From the NCBI GenBank assembly GCA_964605185.1, contig CAZSBF010000001.1:97893-161892 (forward strand): a stretch of DNA of 64,000 bases. The letters are read 5' to 3'. Shown in pieces: positions 55,171 through 63,926 of the stretch. A program made the translations under genes and the position numbers. The notes beneath the pieces are model-generated. The model saw only the letters and a list, made by a program, of their open reading frames with translations. It searched no databases and was not told where the DNA came from. Within the stretch, counting starts at the first letter, position 1, and each line of letters begins with the position of its first letter. The DNA is from JACRIM01 sp964605185. GTDB taxonomy: Bacteria > Planctomycetota > Phycisphaerae > UBA1845 > UTPLA1.

Positions 55171-55326
55171 ATGCCGAACACTCCGGAACCGGACTACGCT
55201 TGGGAAAAAGAGCTGGCCCCCAAGATCTCGGGCGGCTATGTCGCCTTTGTCGCCATCCTCTACGCGCTTTGGATCAGCGGTATGATCGCCATCGCCGTTA
55301 ATCGCTGGTTCGGTTCATTGCAGTAA
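55171..55326 (+). CDS. Small single-pass membrane protein (51 aa)
   Basis: ATG 55171 follows AAAGGAG (55154-55160). The product starts MPNTPEPDYAWEKELAP, has one hydrophobic helix (GGYVAFVAILYALWISGMIAI) and ends with a short tail. It begins 5 bases after the Minf_1886 gene stop. It is not recognised; the clean ribosome site, position and codon use argue for a real gene. Confidence 0.75.
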   Translation: MPNTPEPDYAWEKELAPKISGGYVAFVAILYALWISGMIAIAVNRWFGSLQ

Positions 55327-55364
55327 CGGATACGGCCGCCACGCGCTCGCGTCAGGGATGACTC

Positions 55365-57062
55365 ATGACCGCCGTCGCTCACGATCCAGTCCTGACCGAT
55401 ATCGACGCGATGCTCAATCGCAATCTTCGATCGCTAGCCGATCACCATTCGCATACCGCTCAACTGATCCGTGACGCGTGCGTTCCCACTACAACGCGCT
55501 TGACGTCTGGCCGGGACGGTACGACTACGTTCGCATGGACCGACGGCGATGGGAGAACGCACTGGCTTGGCCGGTCGTCGATGCCGACGATCAGCATTCC
55601 TGCACTGCTCGAAACGTTTCAACCGGGGCTTGGAAACGTCATGCTCCATCCGTTCGGCCATGGACTTGAGGCACGATTGCTGCTGGACCGGACGCTTCGC
55701 CACCAAGCAATCGTCGTCGTCGACACCGATGCAGCCGCCGTTCGGACGGCGCTTTCGCTGACCGACCTGCACGACGGATTCGACTCGGGCCGGCTGCAAC
55801 TCTTTGCGGGCGAGCGGGCGTGGGAGCAGTTTGAGGCGTTTCTGATTGCGAACCCGGGTTATCTCTCGCCTGATCGGGTGCTGGCGCGGCCGTGGTTTGG
55901 ACGGGGGGATATTCATGAACTGACCAATCGACTTTCGGCGATCGCCGCCCGAGTAAACGCTGCTCGCGCATCGCAACCCGTGCCGACGCCGAAGGTCCGC
56001 GATTTGCTTATTCTCTCAAACGTCGCATCCCCGCGCACGCTTGAAGCGGCCGCAAAGATTCGAGACGCCGCGGTGGCGCTCGGCTGGGCGTGCGACGCGC
56101 TCGTTCCCGATTCGCCGGAGCGCATGGAGTCATCATTCGTTCAACGCTGCATCAACGCGGCAGTTTCGGGCGCCACGGTGATCATCGACACCGCCCCTGA
56201 ACGATTGAACTATCGCTTGCCGCAGGGTCCTCGCGTCATGTTCCTCACGATGGGCGTCGAGCTGGAGCCACAGCAGGCGGCCGATTTGTTTGCCTGCGTG
56301 GAATCGACTACTCATCGGGATGCGTTGCTTCGTTCGGGTTGGGTTGCCGAACGCGTTTTTTTTGTGCCGCCTGCCGCATCGATTCAGGCGACGACTCGCG
56401 AGGCTCCCCATGGCCGCACGATCGCACTGGTCGGCAATCGGCCTGATCCATCACCCGAGGCCGCTGGTCTGAATCTCCAATCGCATCAACACATCTGGCG
56501 AGTGGTCGGCGAGTTTCTGCGCAGCGACGGTTCGCGCGACGCCGCCGATCTGCTCGCACGCACAGAAAAGAAGCTCGGCGTTCGGCTGGAAAGCGAACAC
56601 GTTCGCACGGGCCTGATTCAACGCATCGAAATGCACCTGCTTCCCAATGCCGCCTATGACGCAGCGGTGACGGAACTTACAGACGCGGCGATCGAAGTTG
56701 CCGCGTGCGGCGCGGGTTGGGACGCAATTCCGACTTGCGCTCTTGAAGACATCGGGTTGGCGATCATCGCGTGGCCTGATCGCGACGCCGTTTGCCGCGC
56801 CCTGGATTTGCTCGCGATGGGAATTCCGGTCGCCGCACCTGTCGGAATGCCCTGGCCGCCGGGCTTCGATACAAATCTGTTGTTCACGTTCGCAAACCCG
56901 GGAGAACTGGCCGCGACTGCGTCGGCGTTCGTTAAGAACTCGTCCGCAGCGATCGAGCGTGCGGCCCGTGCCAAGGCACACGTCATCGCTCAGCACACAT
57001 GGCTGACTCGACTTCGTGATCTCGCCGCCGCGCTTCGACTTTCTGCCCGCGCGCCGCTCTAA
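55365..57062 (+). CDS. Hypothetical protein, possible GT-B-fold glycosyltransferase-like
   Basis: 565 aa without signal peptide. The first third (HPFGHGLEARLLLDRTLRHQ, VVVDTDAAAVRTALS) recalls the motility-accessory/6-hydroxymethylpterin-like domain of protein-glycosylation factors. The last third (VEVAACGAGWDAIP-like, AIIAWPDRDAVCRALDLLAM, GIPVAAPVG) recalls a C-terminal GT-B half. These are weak pattern matches. It is followed after 18 bases by the CDF transporter gene. Confidence 0.6.
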   Translation: MTAVAHDPVLTDIDAMLNRNLRSLADHHSHTAQLIRDACVPTTTRLTSGRDGTTTFAWTDGDGRTHWLGRSSMPTISIPALLETFQPGLGNVMLHPFGHGLEARLLLDRTLRHQAIVVVDTDAAAVRTALSLTDLHDGFDSGRLQLFAGERAWEQFEAFLIANPGYLSPDRVLARPWFGRGDIHELTNRLSAIAARVNAARASQPVPTPKVRDLLILSNVASPRTLEAAAKIRDAAVALGWACDALVPDSPERMESSFVQRCINAAVSGATVIIDTAPERLNYRLPQGPRVMFLTMGVELEPQQAADLFACVESTTHRDALLRSGWVAERVFFVPPAASIQATTREAPHGRTIALVGNRPDPSPEAAGLNLQSHQHIWRVVGEFLRSDGSRDAADLLARTEKKLGVRLESEHVRTGLIQRIEMHLLPNAAYDAAVTELTDAAIEVAACGAGWDAIPTCALEDIGLAIIAWPDRDAVCRALDLLAMGIPVAAPVGMPWPPGFDTNLLFTFANPGELAATASAFVKNSSAAIERAARAKAHVIAQHTWLTRLRDLAAALRLSARAPL

Positions 57063-57080
57063 TTCATCGTACCGATCGTC

Positions 57081-58067
57081 ATGGCACCTGCCCTCCTCAC
57101 ACCCGACCAACTCGAAGCCGCCAAGCGGGCCCGCGCGTGCAAGGTCGCTATGGCCGCGAGCTTCTCCGTCGGATTCGTTGAGTTGGTGATGGGCTATTTT
57201 CTCGGGATGGCCAGCCTTGGTGCCGAGGGCGTCCACACGATTCTCGACGGTGTCGACTCGGCCATTGTGTTGATCGCCGTATATTTCGCCGCGCGCCCCG
57301 CCGATCGTTCGCACCCCTTCGGGCACGGAAAGTTTGAGACTCTCGGAGCGGCGATCGAAGGTTCGTTTATCGTTGCCGCCGCCATTGGAATTGCCTATGA
57401 GGCGGTCGGGCGCTTTCTTCGCGGGCAGATGCCCGAGCGGATTCCGCTCTACACCGTGGTGATCATGGCCGGCGCGGCGGTGTTTTATTTGCTCGTCTCC
57501 GCGTACTTGATGAAGCTTGCTCGCGAGACAAAGTCGCCCGCCGTGCTTGCCGAGGCATTGCACCTTCGCACCCATATTTACATCACCGGCGGCGTCGCGG
57601 GCGGGTTGCTCGTCGGCAGCCTTGGGCATTACCCGGTTGCAGACACGCTCTTGGCGATGGCGATTGCCATCTGCCTGATTGTGATTGCATGGCATGTGTT
57701 CAAAGAGGTGTTCAGTCAGTTTACGGATGCCTCGCTGCCCGCGGATGAGATCGCCGAACTGGCTGAATTGGTCGGACGATTCGAGGCTCATTTCATCGAG
57801 GTTCACGGCCTCCGCACACGCCGCAGCGGGGCCGAGCGGCACATTGAAATGCACCTGGTGATGCTGCCTGAAACCTCCGTCGCAGAGGCACACGCGTTGA
57901 GTCATCGAATTGAAGACGCCATTATGGCGACGTGGCCCACGACCCGCATCACCATTCACATCGAACCTGTCAACACCGCCGCCGCCGAACACGAAGACTG
58001 GCTCAAGGGGCAGCCCAAGGTGCGCACGGCGGACGAAACGCCGACCGCCCGAGAGTTTATTCACTAA
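57081..58067 (+). CDS. Cation diffusion facilitator transporter
   Basis: 328 aa with six membrane helices and a cytoplasmic C-terminal domain. The helix 2 metal site reads GVHTILDGVDS (His-x3-Asp), HPFGHGKFETLG is the typical loop, and helix 5 reads HLRTHIYITGG, where the usual Asp of HxxxD is His. CDF proteins export Zn, Mn, Fe, Co or similar ions in exchange for protons. The altered site makes the metal uncertain. Confidence 0.92.
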   Translation: MAPALLTPDQLEAAKRARACKVAMAASFSVGFVELVMGYFLGMASLGAEGVHTILDGVDSAIVLIAVYFAARPADRSHPFGHGKFETLGAAIEGSFIVAAAIGIAYEAVGRFLRGQMPERIPLYTVVIMAGAAVFYLLVSAYLMKLARETKSPAVLAEALHLRTHIYITGGVAGGLLVGSLGHYPVADTLLAMAIAICLIVIAWHVFKEVFSQFTDASLPADEIAELAELVGRFEAHFIEVHGLRTRRSGAERHIEMHLVMLPETSVAEAHALSHRIEDAIMATWPTTRITIHIEPVNTAAAEHEDWLKGQPKVRTADETPTAREFIH

Positions 58068-58070
58068 CGA

Positions 58071-58982
58071 TCAATGCCCGCCGTGGCCTGACGATGGGGC
58101 GCTGCCGTGTTTCGCCGCGGGCTCGCTTGCCTTAGCGGCTTCCTTCGGCTCGGCCTTTTGTGGGAATGGCGGCATCGCGGCATACGGATTGTGCTTCATC
58201 ATCGAGGGCGCAACCATCGCAACGCCACCCATCAGCATGGTGATCAGCCCGATGACTCCGAGTGCATTCTTGAATCCCGGGCTTATTCCTCGGAACGGCC
58301 AGTCCAGCAACATGAGCAATCGGATGCAGATGTTTGGAACCGCAAAGACGATCGTGCGCGCCGTGTAGATCGCCGCGTGCTTCATGAGGCCGGCAAAGGG
58401 GCGGCGCGGAGGCACCGAGTTATCCGGCTCTGGAGCAACAGGTAGAAGCGGGGATTCCGGCTGCGGCGAAGCCGATTGCTCGACTACCGCAGCGACAACT
58501 AATGACTCGGTCGCGGGCGCATCGGACGTGCCCGATTCGATCGGTACCAACTCATCCGCTTCGTTGGCCTCGGCGGATTCGATAGCCGCGTCGTCCTCCG
58601 TCGCTTCGACGTCCTGATCGACCGCGGCGACGGATTCGGCAGCCTCTGGTCCGTTTGCCGCCTCAGCGCCATCAGCCTCGGCGTCAATCGCCTCGGCGTC
58701 GAACGACTCCGCGCTTGGCGCGGCGGGCGGCTCGCTCACGTCGGCGACAAGCTGTGCGACATCCTGCGTGACCAATTCGACCGCCGCCTCGGGGTCCGGC
58801 TCGGCATCGCCCAATTGCCCTGCGGGATTGCCGGTCGGCGCATCGGGAGAGGCCTCGGCTCCCACGCCTTCCACGATTTCGTGAGTCAGCGACTCGGCCT
58901 GTTGGAGCAGACGCTCAATCTCCTGATCGCCAATGGTCAGCGGCGGTTGATCGGGGTTGGGGTTGTTCGGCGATTCAGGCAT
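58071..58982 (-). CDS. Acidic membrane protein of unknown function
   Basis: 303 aa from ATG 58982. Residues about 20-200 are very rich in Ala, Glu, Asp and Ser with few basic residues (probably disordered). Two hydrophobic segments near residues 210-240 and 247-270 (ARTIVFAVPNICIRLLMLLD, GVIGLITMLMGGVAMVAP) anchor it, and a short His/Gly tail ends it. It is divergent from rsmE with about 100 bp between starts. A much longer reading frame continues upstream, but that part lies antisense to rsmE and is not believable. Confidence 0.65.
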   Translation of the reverse strand: MPESPNNPNPDQPPLTIGDQEIERLLQQAESLTHEIVEGVGAEASPDAPTGNPAGQLGDAEPDPEAAVELVTQDVAQLVADVSEPPAAPSAESFDAEAIDAEADGAEAANGPEAAESVAAVDQDVEATEDDAAIESAEANEADELVPIESGTSDAPATESLVVAAVVEQSASPQPESPLLPVAPEPDNSVPPRRPFAGLMKHAAIYTARTIVFAVPNICIRLLMLLDWPFRGISPGFKNALGVIGLITMLMGGVAMVAPSMMKHNPYAAMPPFPQKAEPKEAAKASEPAAKHGSAPSSGHGGH

Positions 58983-59082
58983 GCGCGCGGATTCTCCGTG
59001 GGTCGCACCCTTGTTATCGGCCCGAGCGAGGGACGGAGGTGAGCGGCTTGTCGGCGTGGCAACGGCGGTCGAACATGGGGCC

Positions 59083-59811
59083 ATGCGGCCACGACGGTTC
59101 AAAGCTGAGACGCTGGACAGCGCAATGGTCACGCTCGACGAGGCACAGTCGCGCCATGCCGTGACGGTGTTGCGAATGACGCCGGGAGAAACGGTCACGC
59201 TTTTTGACGGCGCGGGGCAGGAGGCCGTTGGCGAGATCGTGGAGGCGCGGGGAGATGGCATGACCGTGCGCGTCGTTTCGCGCCGAACCGCGAAGCCACC
59301 ATCGGGCGGGCTGACCCTGATCGTCGCCACACCGAAGGGGGAGCGGGCCGATTGGATGGTGGAAAAGTGTGCGGAGCTTGGTGTGCGCGCGATCGTGCCC
59401 CTGCTGTGCGAGCGCGCGCAGGTGACTCCGGGCGAGGGGAAGATCACACGCTGGCGGCGTAAATCGGAGGAAGCCGCGAAGCAGTCGGCGCAGTCCGTGA
59501 CGATGAGTGTGAGCGAGTCGTCGACGATGTCAGCCGCGATCAAGAACAAGGAACAAGGCGCGCTCCTGTTTGTCGCACATCCGCTCGCCGTCTCGACGCT
59601 TGGAACCGCGCTGCGATCAGCCCCGCAGGATATGCGTGCGATAATCTTCATCGGTCCCGAGGGCGGATTTTCCGACGACGAGGTGAAGGCGCTTTGCGAC
59701 GCCGGGGCGAAGCCCGTGCGATTGGCGGAGTCCATCCTCCGAATTGAGACGGCGGCCGTCGCAGCAGCGAGCGTCTGGGCCGCGTGGAGGGCCGATATCG
59801 CCGGGGAATAA
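59083..59811 (+). CDS. rsmE: 16S rRNA m3U1498 methyltransferase
   Basis: 242 aa from ATG 59083, which gives the usual family length. RsmE methylates N3 of U1498 in 16S rRNA with SAM. The N-terminal PUA-like part (AMVTLDEAQSRHAVTVLRM) precedes the SPOUT knot, with ATPKGERADWMVEKCAELGV, KSEEAAKQSAQ, IGPEGGFSDDEV and LAESILRIETAAVAA, all diagnostic. Confidence 0.94.
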   Translation: MRPRRFKAETLDSAMVTLDEAQSRHAVTVLRMTPGETVTLFDGAGQEAVGEIVEARGDGMTVRVVSRRTAKPPSGGLTLIVATPKGERADWMVEKCAELGVRAIVPLLCERAQVTPGEGKITRWRRKSEEAAKQSAQSVTMSVSESSTMSAAIKNKEQGALLFVAHPLAVSTLGTALRSAPQDMRAIIFIGPEGGFSDDEVKALCDAGAKPVRLAESILRIETAAVAAASVWAAWRADIAGE

Positions 59812-59944
59812 TCGGCGCGGCCCGGCGGTTTAACAGGCAGTAAACGGCGCGACGGTCCGCGGCCGACCGTGCTTTTGACTCGCCCGCGCCGCATTCCTAG
59901 AATGCCGACGCAATAGCAAACCAATTTCACCAAGGAGACACGCG

Positions 59945-60277
59945 ATGGCGGGTGCAAATACGCTTGAGTTCACTGACGACAACTTCGAAGCCGAAGTTCT
60001 CAAAGCCAATGTTCCGGTACTTGTCGATTTCTGGGCCGACTGGTGCATGCCCTGCAAGGCCCTTGGCCCGACGATTGATGAGCTTGCGACCGAATTCGCC
60101 GGCAAGGTCAAGGTCGGCAAGATGAGCACCGAGGACAGTCGCGACACGCCGGTCAAATACAACGTGCAGGCGATCCCGACGATTCTGATCTTCAAGGGCG
60201 GGGAGGTCGTGCAGAAATTTGTCGGCCTCACGCCGAAGAAGGACTTTCAGGCAGCATTGACGGGCGCGCTGAAGTAG
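59945..60277 (+). CDS. trxA: Thioredoxin
   Basis: 110 aa. LVDFWADWCMPCKALGPTID holds the redox pair; the motif is CMPC in place of the usual CGPC. The cis-Pro is in AIPTILIF. AAGGAG lies upstream. A cytoplasmic disulfide reductase; the Met variant may shift its potential a little. Confidence 0.95.
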   Translation: MAGANTLEFTDDNFEAEVLKANVPVLVDFWADWCMPCKALGPTIDELATEFAGKVKVGKMSTEDSRDTPVKYNVQAIPTILIFKGGEVVQKFVGLTPKKDFQAALTGALK

Positions 60278-60305
60278 ATTCCGGTCGTACCTTCACACGA
60301 CAATG

Positions 60306-60337
60306 AAAAGGCGGCGCAGAAATGCGCCGCCTTTTTT
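60306..60337 (+). terminator. Bidirectional terminator between trxA and the VKOR fusion
   Basis: Perfect 9-bp stem GGCGGCGCA/TGCGCCGCC (60310-60318, 60323-60331) with GAAA loop; AAAA before and TTTTTT after, so it can end transcripts from both strands. Confidence 0.93.
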
Positions 60338-60351
60338 CTTGCGCAAAGAAA

Positions 60352-62214
60352 TTATTTTGCGGCCTCGGCGAGCATCTTGTCGAGAACGACTTCCTTCCCA
60401 AGTAGCCAGCGGGGGACAAACTTTCCGCCAATGAATACCGCCGGGATGCCGGCGAAGCCAAGGCGCTTTCCGAAGGCGGCATCGTCGGCGAGATTCTGCG
60501 AGACCTCGTTGGAGGACATGACCTGTTTCCACTTGGTGGTGTCTATGCCGAGGCCCGCGACAAAGGTCTCGATAGACGCTTGGTTTACTGCCGTCGGGTT
60601 CGACATGAGCCAGATGTGCAACTTCCAATAGGCCTCCGGGCCGCCGACCATGCCGGCGGCGATGGCGGCCTTGTGCGCCACGCAGGCCATCGGGTGCTTG
60701 GTGACGCCGCAGGATGGATTGCATTCCATGTTCACCGGGTAATGGTGAAAGTCGTAGGTCACATCGTTGCGGCCGGATGCAAAGTTTCGAATGATGCCGT
60801 CCACCTTCGCCGTGTTGGGTTCCTGAAGGTCCCCCCACACGGCCACCTTCACGCGCCCGTCCGCCGCGCCAAAAGAATGGCTGAACGCGGCGCGTGGCAG
60901 GGTCATCTGCGGGCGCTCGAGCCAGTCGGCGAATACCTTCTCCATGGCGGGCGGCGGTTGATCGTTGATGCAGGTCGCCGGTGCCGGGTTCTTCTCAAGA
61001 ACAGCGGCCACGGCGCGCGAGACCGCCTGTGGCGCGAAGACGCCCTTCAACTCGACGCCGTTAATGAAGACCATTGGCGTGTATAGGAGTCCCAGGTAGT
61101 AGCCGTCCTCGATGTCTTCACGCACACGGGCCAGCGTCTCTTCGCTGGTCATCGTGTCAACAAACTTCGTGGTGTCGTAGCCGAGAGTGGCCACGCCGGC
61201 ATTCAGCACGTTGGTATCCGAGAACATCCCCTTGTTATCAAAGAGCCATTTGTGCATCTTCCAGAAACCCTCTTCCCCGTAAAGGATTGAGGCGGCCTCA
61301 GCAGCACGGGCAGCCCAGCAGGCATTGCCATGGAGGTCCATGTTGACATAAGGATTGCACATCGTGCTCATCGGAAAGTGGCGATAGGCGACGGAGATGT
61401 CAGGACGGCGCTCGACTAGTTGGGCGATGTCTTGTTCGGTGCGAAGGCAGTCGGGGCATTGGAAGTCGGAGAGCACGACGATTCGAATTTGGGCGTTTTC
61501 GGGACCTTTGCGATGGCGGCCGGAGAACCCGTTGGGCCAGCGCCTGGCCTGTGTCGGTGCGGAGTCCGACGTTTTCTTCGGATCGATATCCACTGTTGAC
61601 TGGTTGGCGGGTTGATTTTGTTTCGATGCGTCGACGATCTTCTGCATGGACTCAGCAAGCTGCTTCTCACCTTCCTTCGCCTTCTCCTGTTTCTGTTGCG
61701 TCTCCGCGATGGCGAGGGCCAGCGTCGCAACGAGGAATGTGACGGCCGTCGTGCTGAGCTGAGTATGTGCAGCGGATTTGGACTTCGCCGACGTTTCCAA
61801 GACAAGCCAGAAAACGAAATTCCCAATATGGGCGATGGCGCAATACGCGCAAAAGTGCTTCATCGTGCCCATGACAATGAGGAACACGACGGAAGCCAGC
61901 ACTCCCACGCGCGCCAGCCACAAGAACGATGCACCGACGCCGCTTGCGCGCGCCCGGCTCCACGCGATTAGTGCTCCGATGAAGTACGCCAGGCCGACGT
62001 GCGAGACGGGCCAGCCGATGCCGGGCACCTTGCCCCACGCGCTGGCGGAAAGCTGCGCGCAAGGGCTTCCCGCGCCGCAGCCGGGCAGGGCGATTCCGGC
62101 GATGTGCTGCACCACCAACATGCCGGAGCCGACGACGGCCACCAGCAAGGCGATGATTCCTAGGGTGTGCGGCCCGGATTTGATCGCGGACGATTCGATG
62201 GGTCGGTCTGTCAT
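60352..62214 (-). CDS. VKOR-DsbA-DsbA fusion thiol oxidoreductase
   Basis: 620 aa. Residues 1-about 165 are a vitamin K epoxide reductase domain with four to five helices and both Cys pairs (CGAGSPC near 46, CAYC near 121), which re-oxidises thiol oxidases using quinone. Residues about 235-410 are a DsbA-like domain with active site CPDC (SDFQCPDCLRTE). Residues about 435-620 form a second DsbA-like domain aligned to the first, where the pair is replaced (GDLQEPNTAKVD). A coiled linker (170-230) joins the parts. It forms disulfides in exported proteins. Confidence 0.93.
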   Translation of the reverse strand: MTDRPIESSAIKSGPHTLGIIALLVAVVGSGMLVVQHIAGIALPGCGAGSPCAQLSASAWGKVPGIGWPVSHVGLAYFIGALIAWSRARASGVGASFLWLARVGVLASVVFLIVMGTMKHFCAYCAIAHIGNFVFWLVLETSAKSKSAAHTQLSTTAVTFLVATLALAIAETQQKQEKAKEGEKQLAESMQKIVDASKQNQPANQSTVDIDPKKTSDSAPTQARRWPNGFSGRHRKGPENAQIRIVVLSDFQCPDCLRTEQDIAQLVERRPDISVAYRHFPMSTMCNPYVNMDLHGNACWAARAAEAASILYGEEGFWKMHKWLFDNKGMFSDTNVLNAGVATLGYDTTKFVDTMTSEETLARVREDIEDGYYLGLLYTPMVFINGVELKGVFAPQAVSRAVAAVLEKNPAPATCINDQPPPAMEKVFADWLERPQMTLPRAAFSHSFGAADGRVKVAVWGDLQEPNTAKVDGIIRNFASGRNDVTYDFHHYPVNMECNPSCGVTKHPMACVAHKAAIAAGMVGGPEAYWKLHIWLMSNPTAVNQASIETFVAGLGIDTTKWKQVMSSNEVSQNLADDAAFGKRLGFAGIPAVFIGGKFVPRWLLGKEVVLDKMLAEAAK

Positions 62215-62313
62215 TCGAAGATTCCTGGGGACAACGAGTCTGCACTCAGAGTGTTACATAATAGCCGAGACGATTCTCCGCCGAAGCGCGATAACCCGAG
62301 TCTTTACCGAGTG

Positions 62314-62343
62314 TTACACCACCGGCCATTTGCGAACTACAAT
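62314..62343 (+). promoter_or_regulatory. Probable sigma-70 promoter of rnpB
   Basis: TTACAC (62314-62319) and TACAAT (62338-62343) are spaced by 18 bp, and the RNase P RNA 5' end (62352) lies eight to nine bases after the -10 box. The 10-mer GAGTGTTACA occurs at 62309-62318 and also at 62249-62258. Confidence 0.6.
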
Positions 62344-62351
62344 AGTGGATC

Positions 62352-62782
62352 AGCAGAGTGGGCCAGGCGGTCGCTCGGAGTGCTTGCATTCCGGGAGGAA
62401 AGTCCGAACTGGACAGGGCACGGTGACGGCTAACGGCCGCCGGCGGCGACGCCAGGGAAAGTGCCACAGAAAATACACCGCCTAAGCTCGTCTTCGGACG
62501 AGCCGGCAAGGGTGAAAAGGTGCGGTAAGAGCGCACCGCGCGGCCGGTAACGGACGCGGCAAGGTAAACCCCACCGCCAGCAAGCCCACGTAGGCGGCAA
62601 GTGAACCGTCGCATCCGCGATCTTGGGATCCCAAATGCGACGCTCCGCGAGACGGCCCGTCTCGTCCGAGCCGCGGGTAGGGTGCTTGAGCCGGCGAGCA
62701 ATCGTCGGCCCAGAGAAATGATCGCCACCGCGCATCGGTATCGACGCGCGGGACAGAATTCGGCTTACCGGCTCACTCTGCT
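62352..62782 (+). ncRNA. rnpB: RNase P RNA (bacterial class A)
   Basis: The catalytic RNA of RNase P, which trims tRNA 5' leaders. The universally conserved core is present: GAGGAAAGTCCGAACT (J3/4 and P4 start), CACAGAAAATACACCGCC, TGCGGTAAGAGCGCACCG, GGTAAACCCC (the tRNA CCA-binding loop region) and the P4 3' strand AGAATTCGGCTTA. The 5' and 3' ends pair (CAGAGTGGGCC with GGCTCACTCTG). The helix GTCGCAT/ATGCGAC and following arm form the extended P13/P14-like region. About 431 nt, slightly long. It ends with the pairing stem and GATTTTTT. Confidence 0.96.
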
Positions 62783-63114
62783 GATTTTTTCGACATGTCG
62801 GCGCAGCACGCATCTTGCTACTCAGTTCGAGGTCATTCCTGTGCGCCGAGTGGGGACCATGCGTCATACCGCGTCGCACGATTGGTCATTCATGTTCGGG
62901 TGAATGAGAAGGAAGGGGCGAGATCGCATGCGTGATCGGTGCGCGCACCGCGCCGATGCGTCTGGTGGATGGTGCGCGCTGGGATGCAGGTAATGGGGTT
63001 TGTTCGATGTCCGAATCGCCATTGGATACATCGAAGTTGACGAACTTACTGCGGACACCTCCACACTCGAGTGCGGATTTTCACGGCGAACAAGCGCTTG
63101 GATCAGTGGGTTAT
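62783..63114. other. Intergenic region after rnpB
   Basis: 332 bp. It starts with the rnpB T-run terminator (62785-62790). I see no gene, tRNA or clear repeat in the rest. Confidence 0.5.
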
Positions 63115-63837
63115 CTACTTGCGGCTTCGCCGAAGGAGCATCGCGCCGAGGGCAGGCGGGAAGAGCGTGGCGGGTTCGGGCACGGCTTGAAGAGTGAAGT
63201 GAAAGTATCCGTCTACGGTCGCGACGCCGTTAGAAGGCGGGCCAGAGAGGGCCAATCGCATCAGGCTCGCAACATAGTACTCGTTACCGGCAGGAAGTAT
63301 GACTTGGCCGGTTTGATGAAAGGAGTTGGCCGCAGGCCAGTCGGAGTAGGTGTCATCGACGACGTACGCGTCCACATAGCCTTCCAAGAAGTCCTCTTGA
63401 TTGACGACGCCGAGCGAGCAGACGACTTGGATGGAATCAAAAGGCAAGTTGTAGTCACATGCGATGTCGTAGGAGAAGAGGAGGTCTTCGTTTGCGTGGA
63501 GGGTCATCGTGCTGGAGGAAATTGTCCTCAACAGCGTGGGGTCGGTATCGGCGGCTTGTTGGGTCGTTTGAATGAGGAAGTTCCCCGCTGTATCAGTCCA
63601 CATAAAGTTATATTGAGAGATTGCACTCGATGGTGAGGAGTTCCAACTACTCATCGTCTGGAGCGGATTGGTAACTGTTGTGATCGATGCAGCACCGAAA
63701 TTTGGGGGAGTGCCGAGTACGCCCGTATCAAGGCTCCACTCGTTGACTTGAAAAATGGACGCGGCGCTCGGTACCGCTGGCCACAGCAGCAAAAGTGCCA
63801 CAGATATGGTTCTTATACAGCGCATACCCCTCACCAT
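63115..63837 (-). CDS. PEP-CTERM secreted protein
   Basis: About 240 aa from ATG 63837 (63825 is possible). A signal peptide (ISVALLLLWPAVPSAAS) is followed by a beta-rich domain of about 185 residues with no named family. The C-terminus is VPEPATLFPPALGAML followed by LRRSRK: the Pro-Glu-Pro motif, short hydrophobic run and basic end recognised by exosortase. No exosortase gene is in the window. Confidence 0.85.
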   Translation of the reverse strand: MVRGMRCIRTISVALLLLWPAVPSAASIFQVNEWSLDTGVLGTPPNFGAASITTVTNPLQTMSSWNSSPSSAISQYNFMWTDTAGNFLIQTTQQAADTDPTLLRTISSSTMTLHANEDLLFSYDIACDYNLPFDSIQVVCSLGVVNQEDFLEGYVDAYVVDDTYSDWPAANSFHQTGQVILPAGNEYYVASLMRLALSGPPSNGVATVDGYFHFTLQAVPEPATLFPPALGAMLLRRSRK

Positions 63838-63926
63838 GCGTCGAAAACGCCAGGAAAGCACCTGAATTATACGGCGGAATCGGATTCAGTTCCAGTTTCA
63901 ATAATTAGTGTTTTAGGAGCATGGAC

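Noticed and set aside
58983..59957. Continuous minus-strand reading frame extending the acidic membrane protein by about 325 codons
   Set aside because: It is antisense to rsmE and the region before trxA, with low-complexity Ser/Arg/Thr composition typical of a shadow frame in GC-rich DNA; the ATG at 58982 gives a sensible protein.
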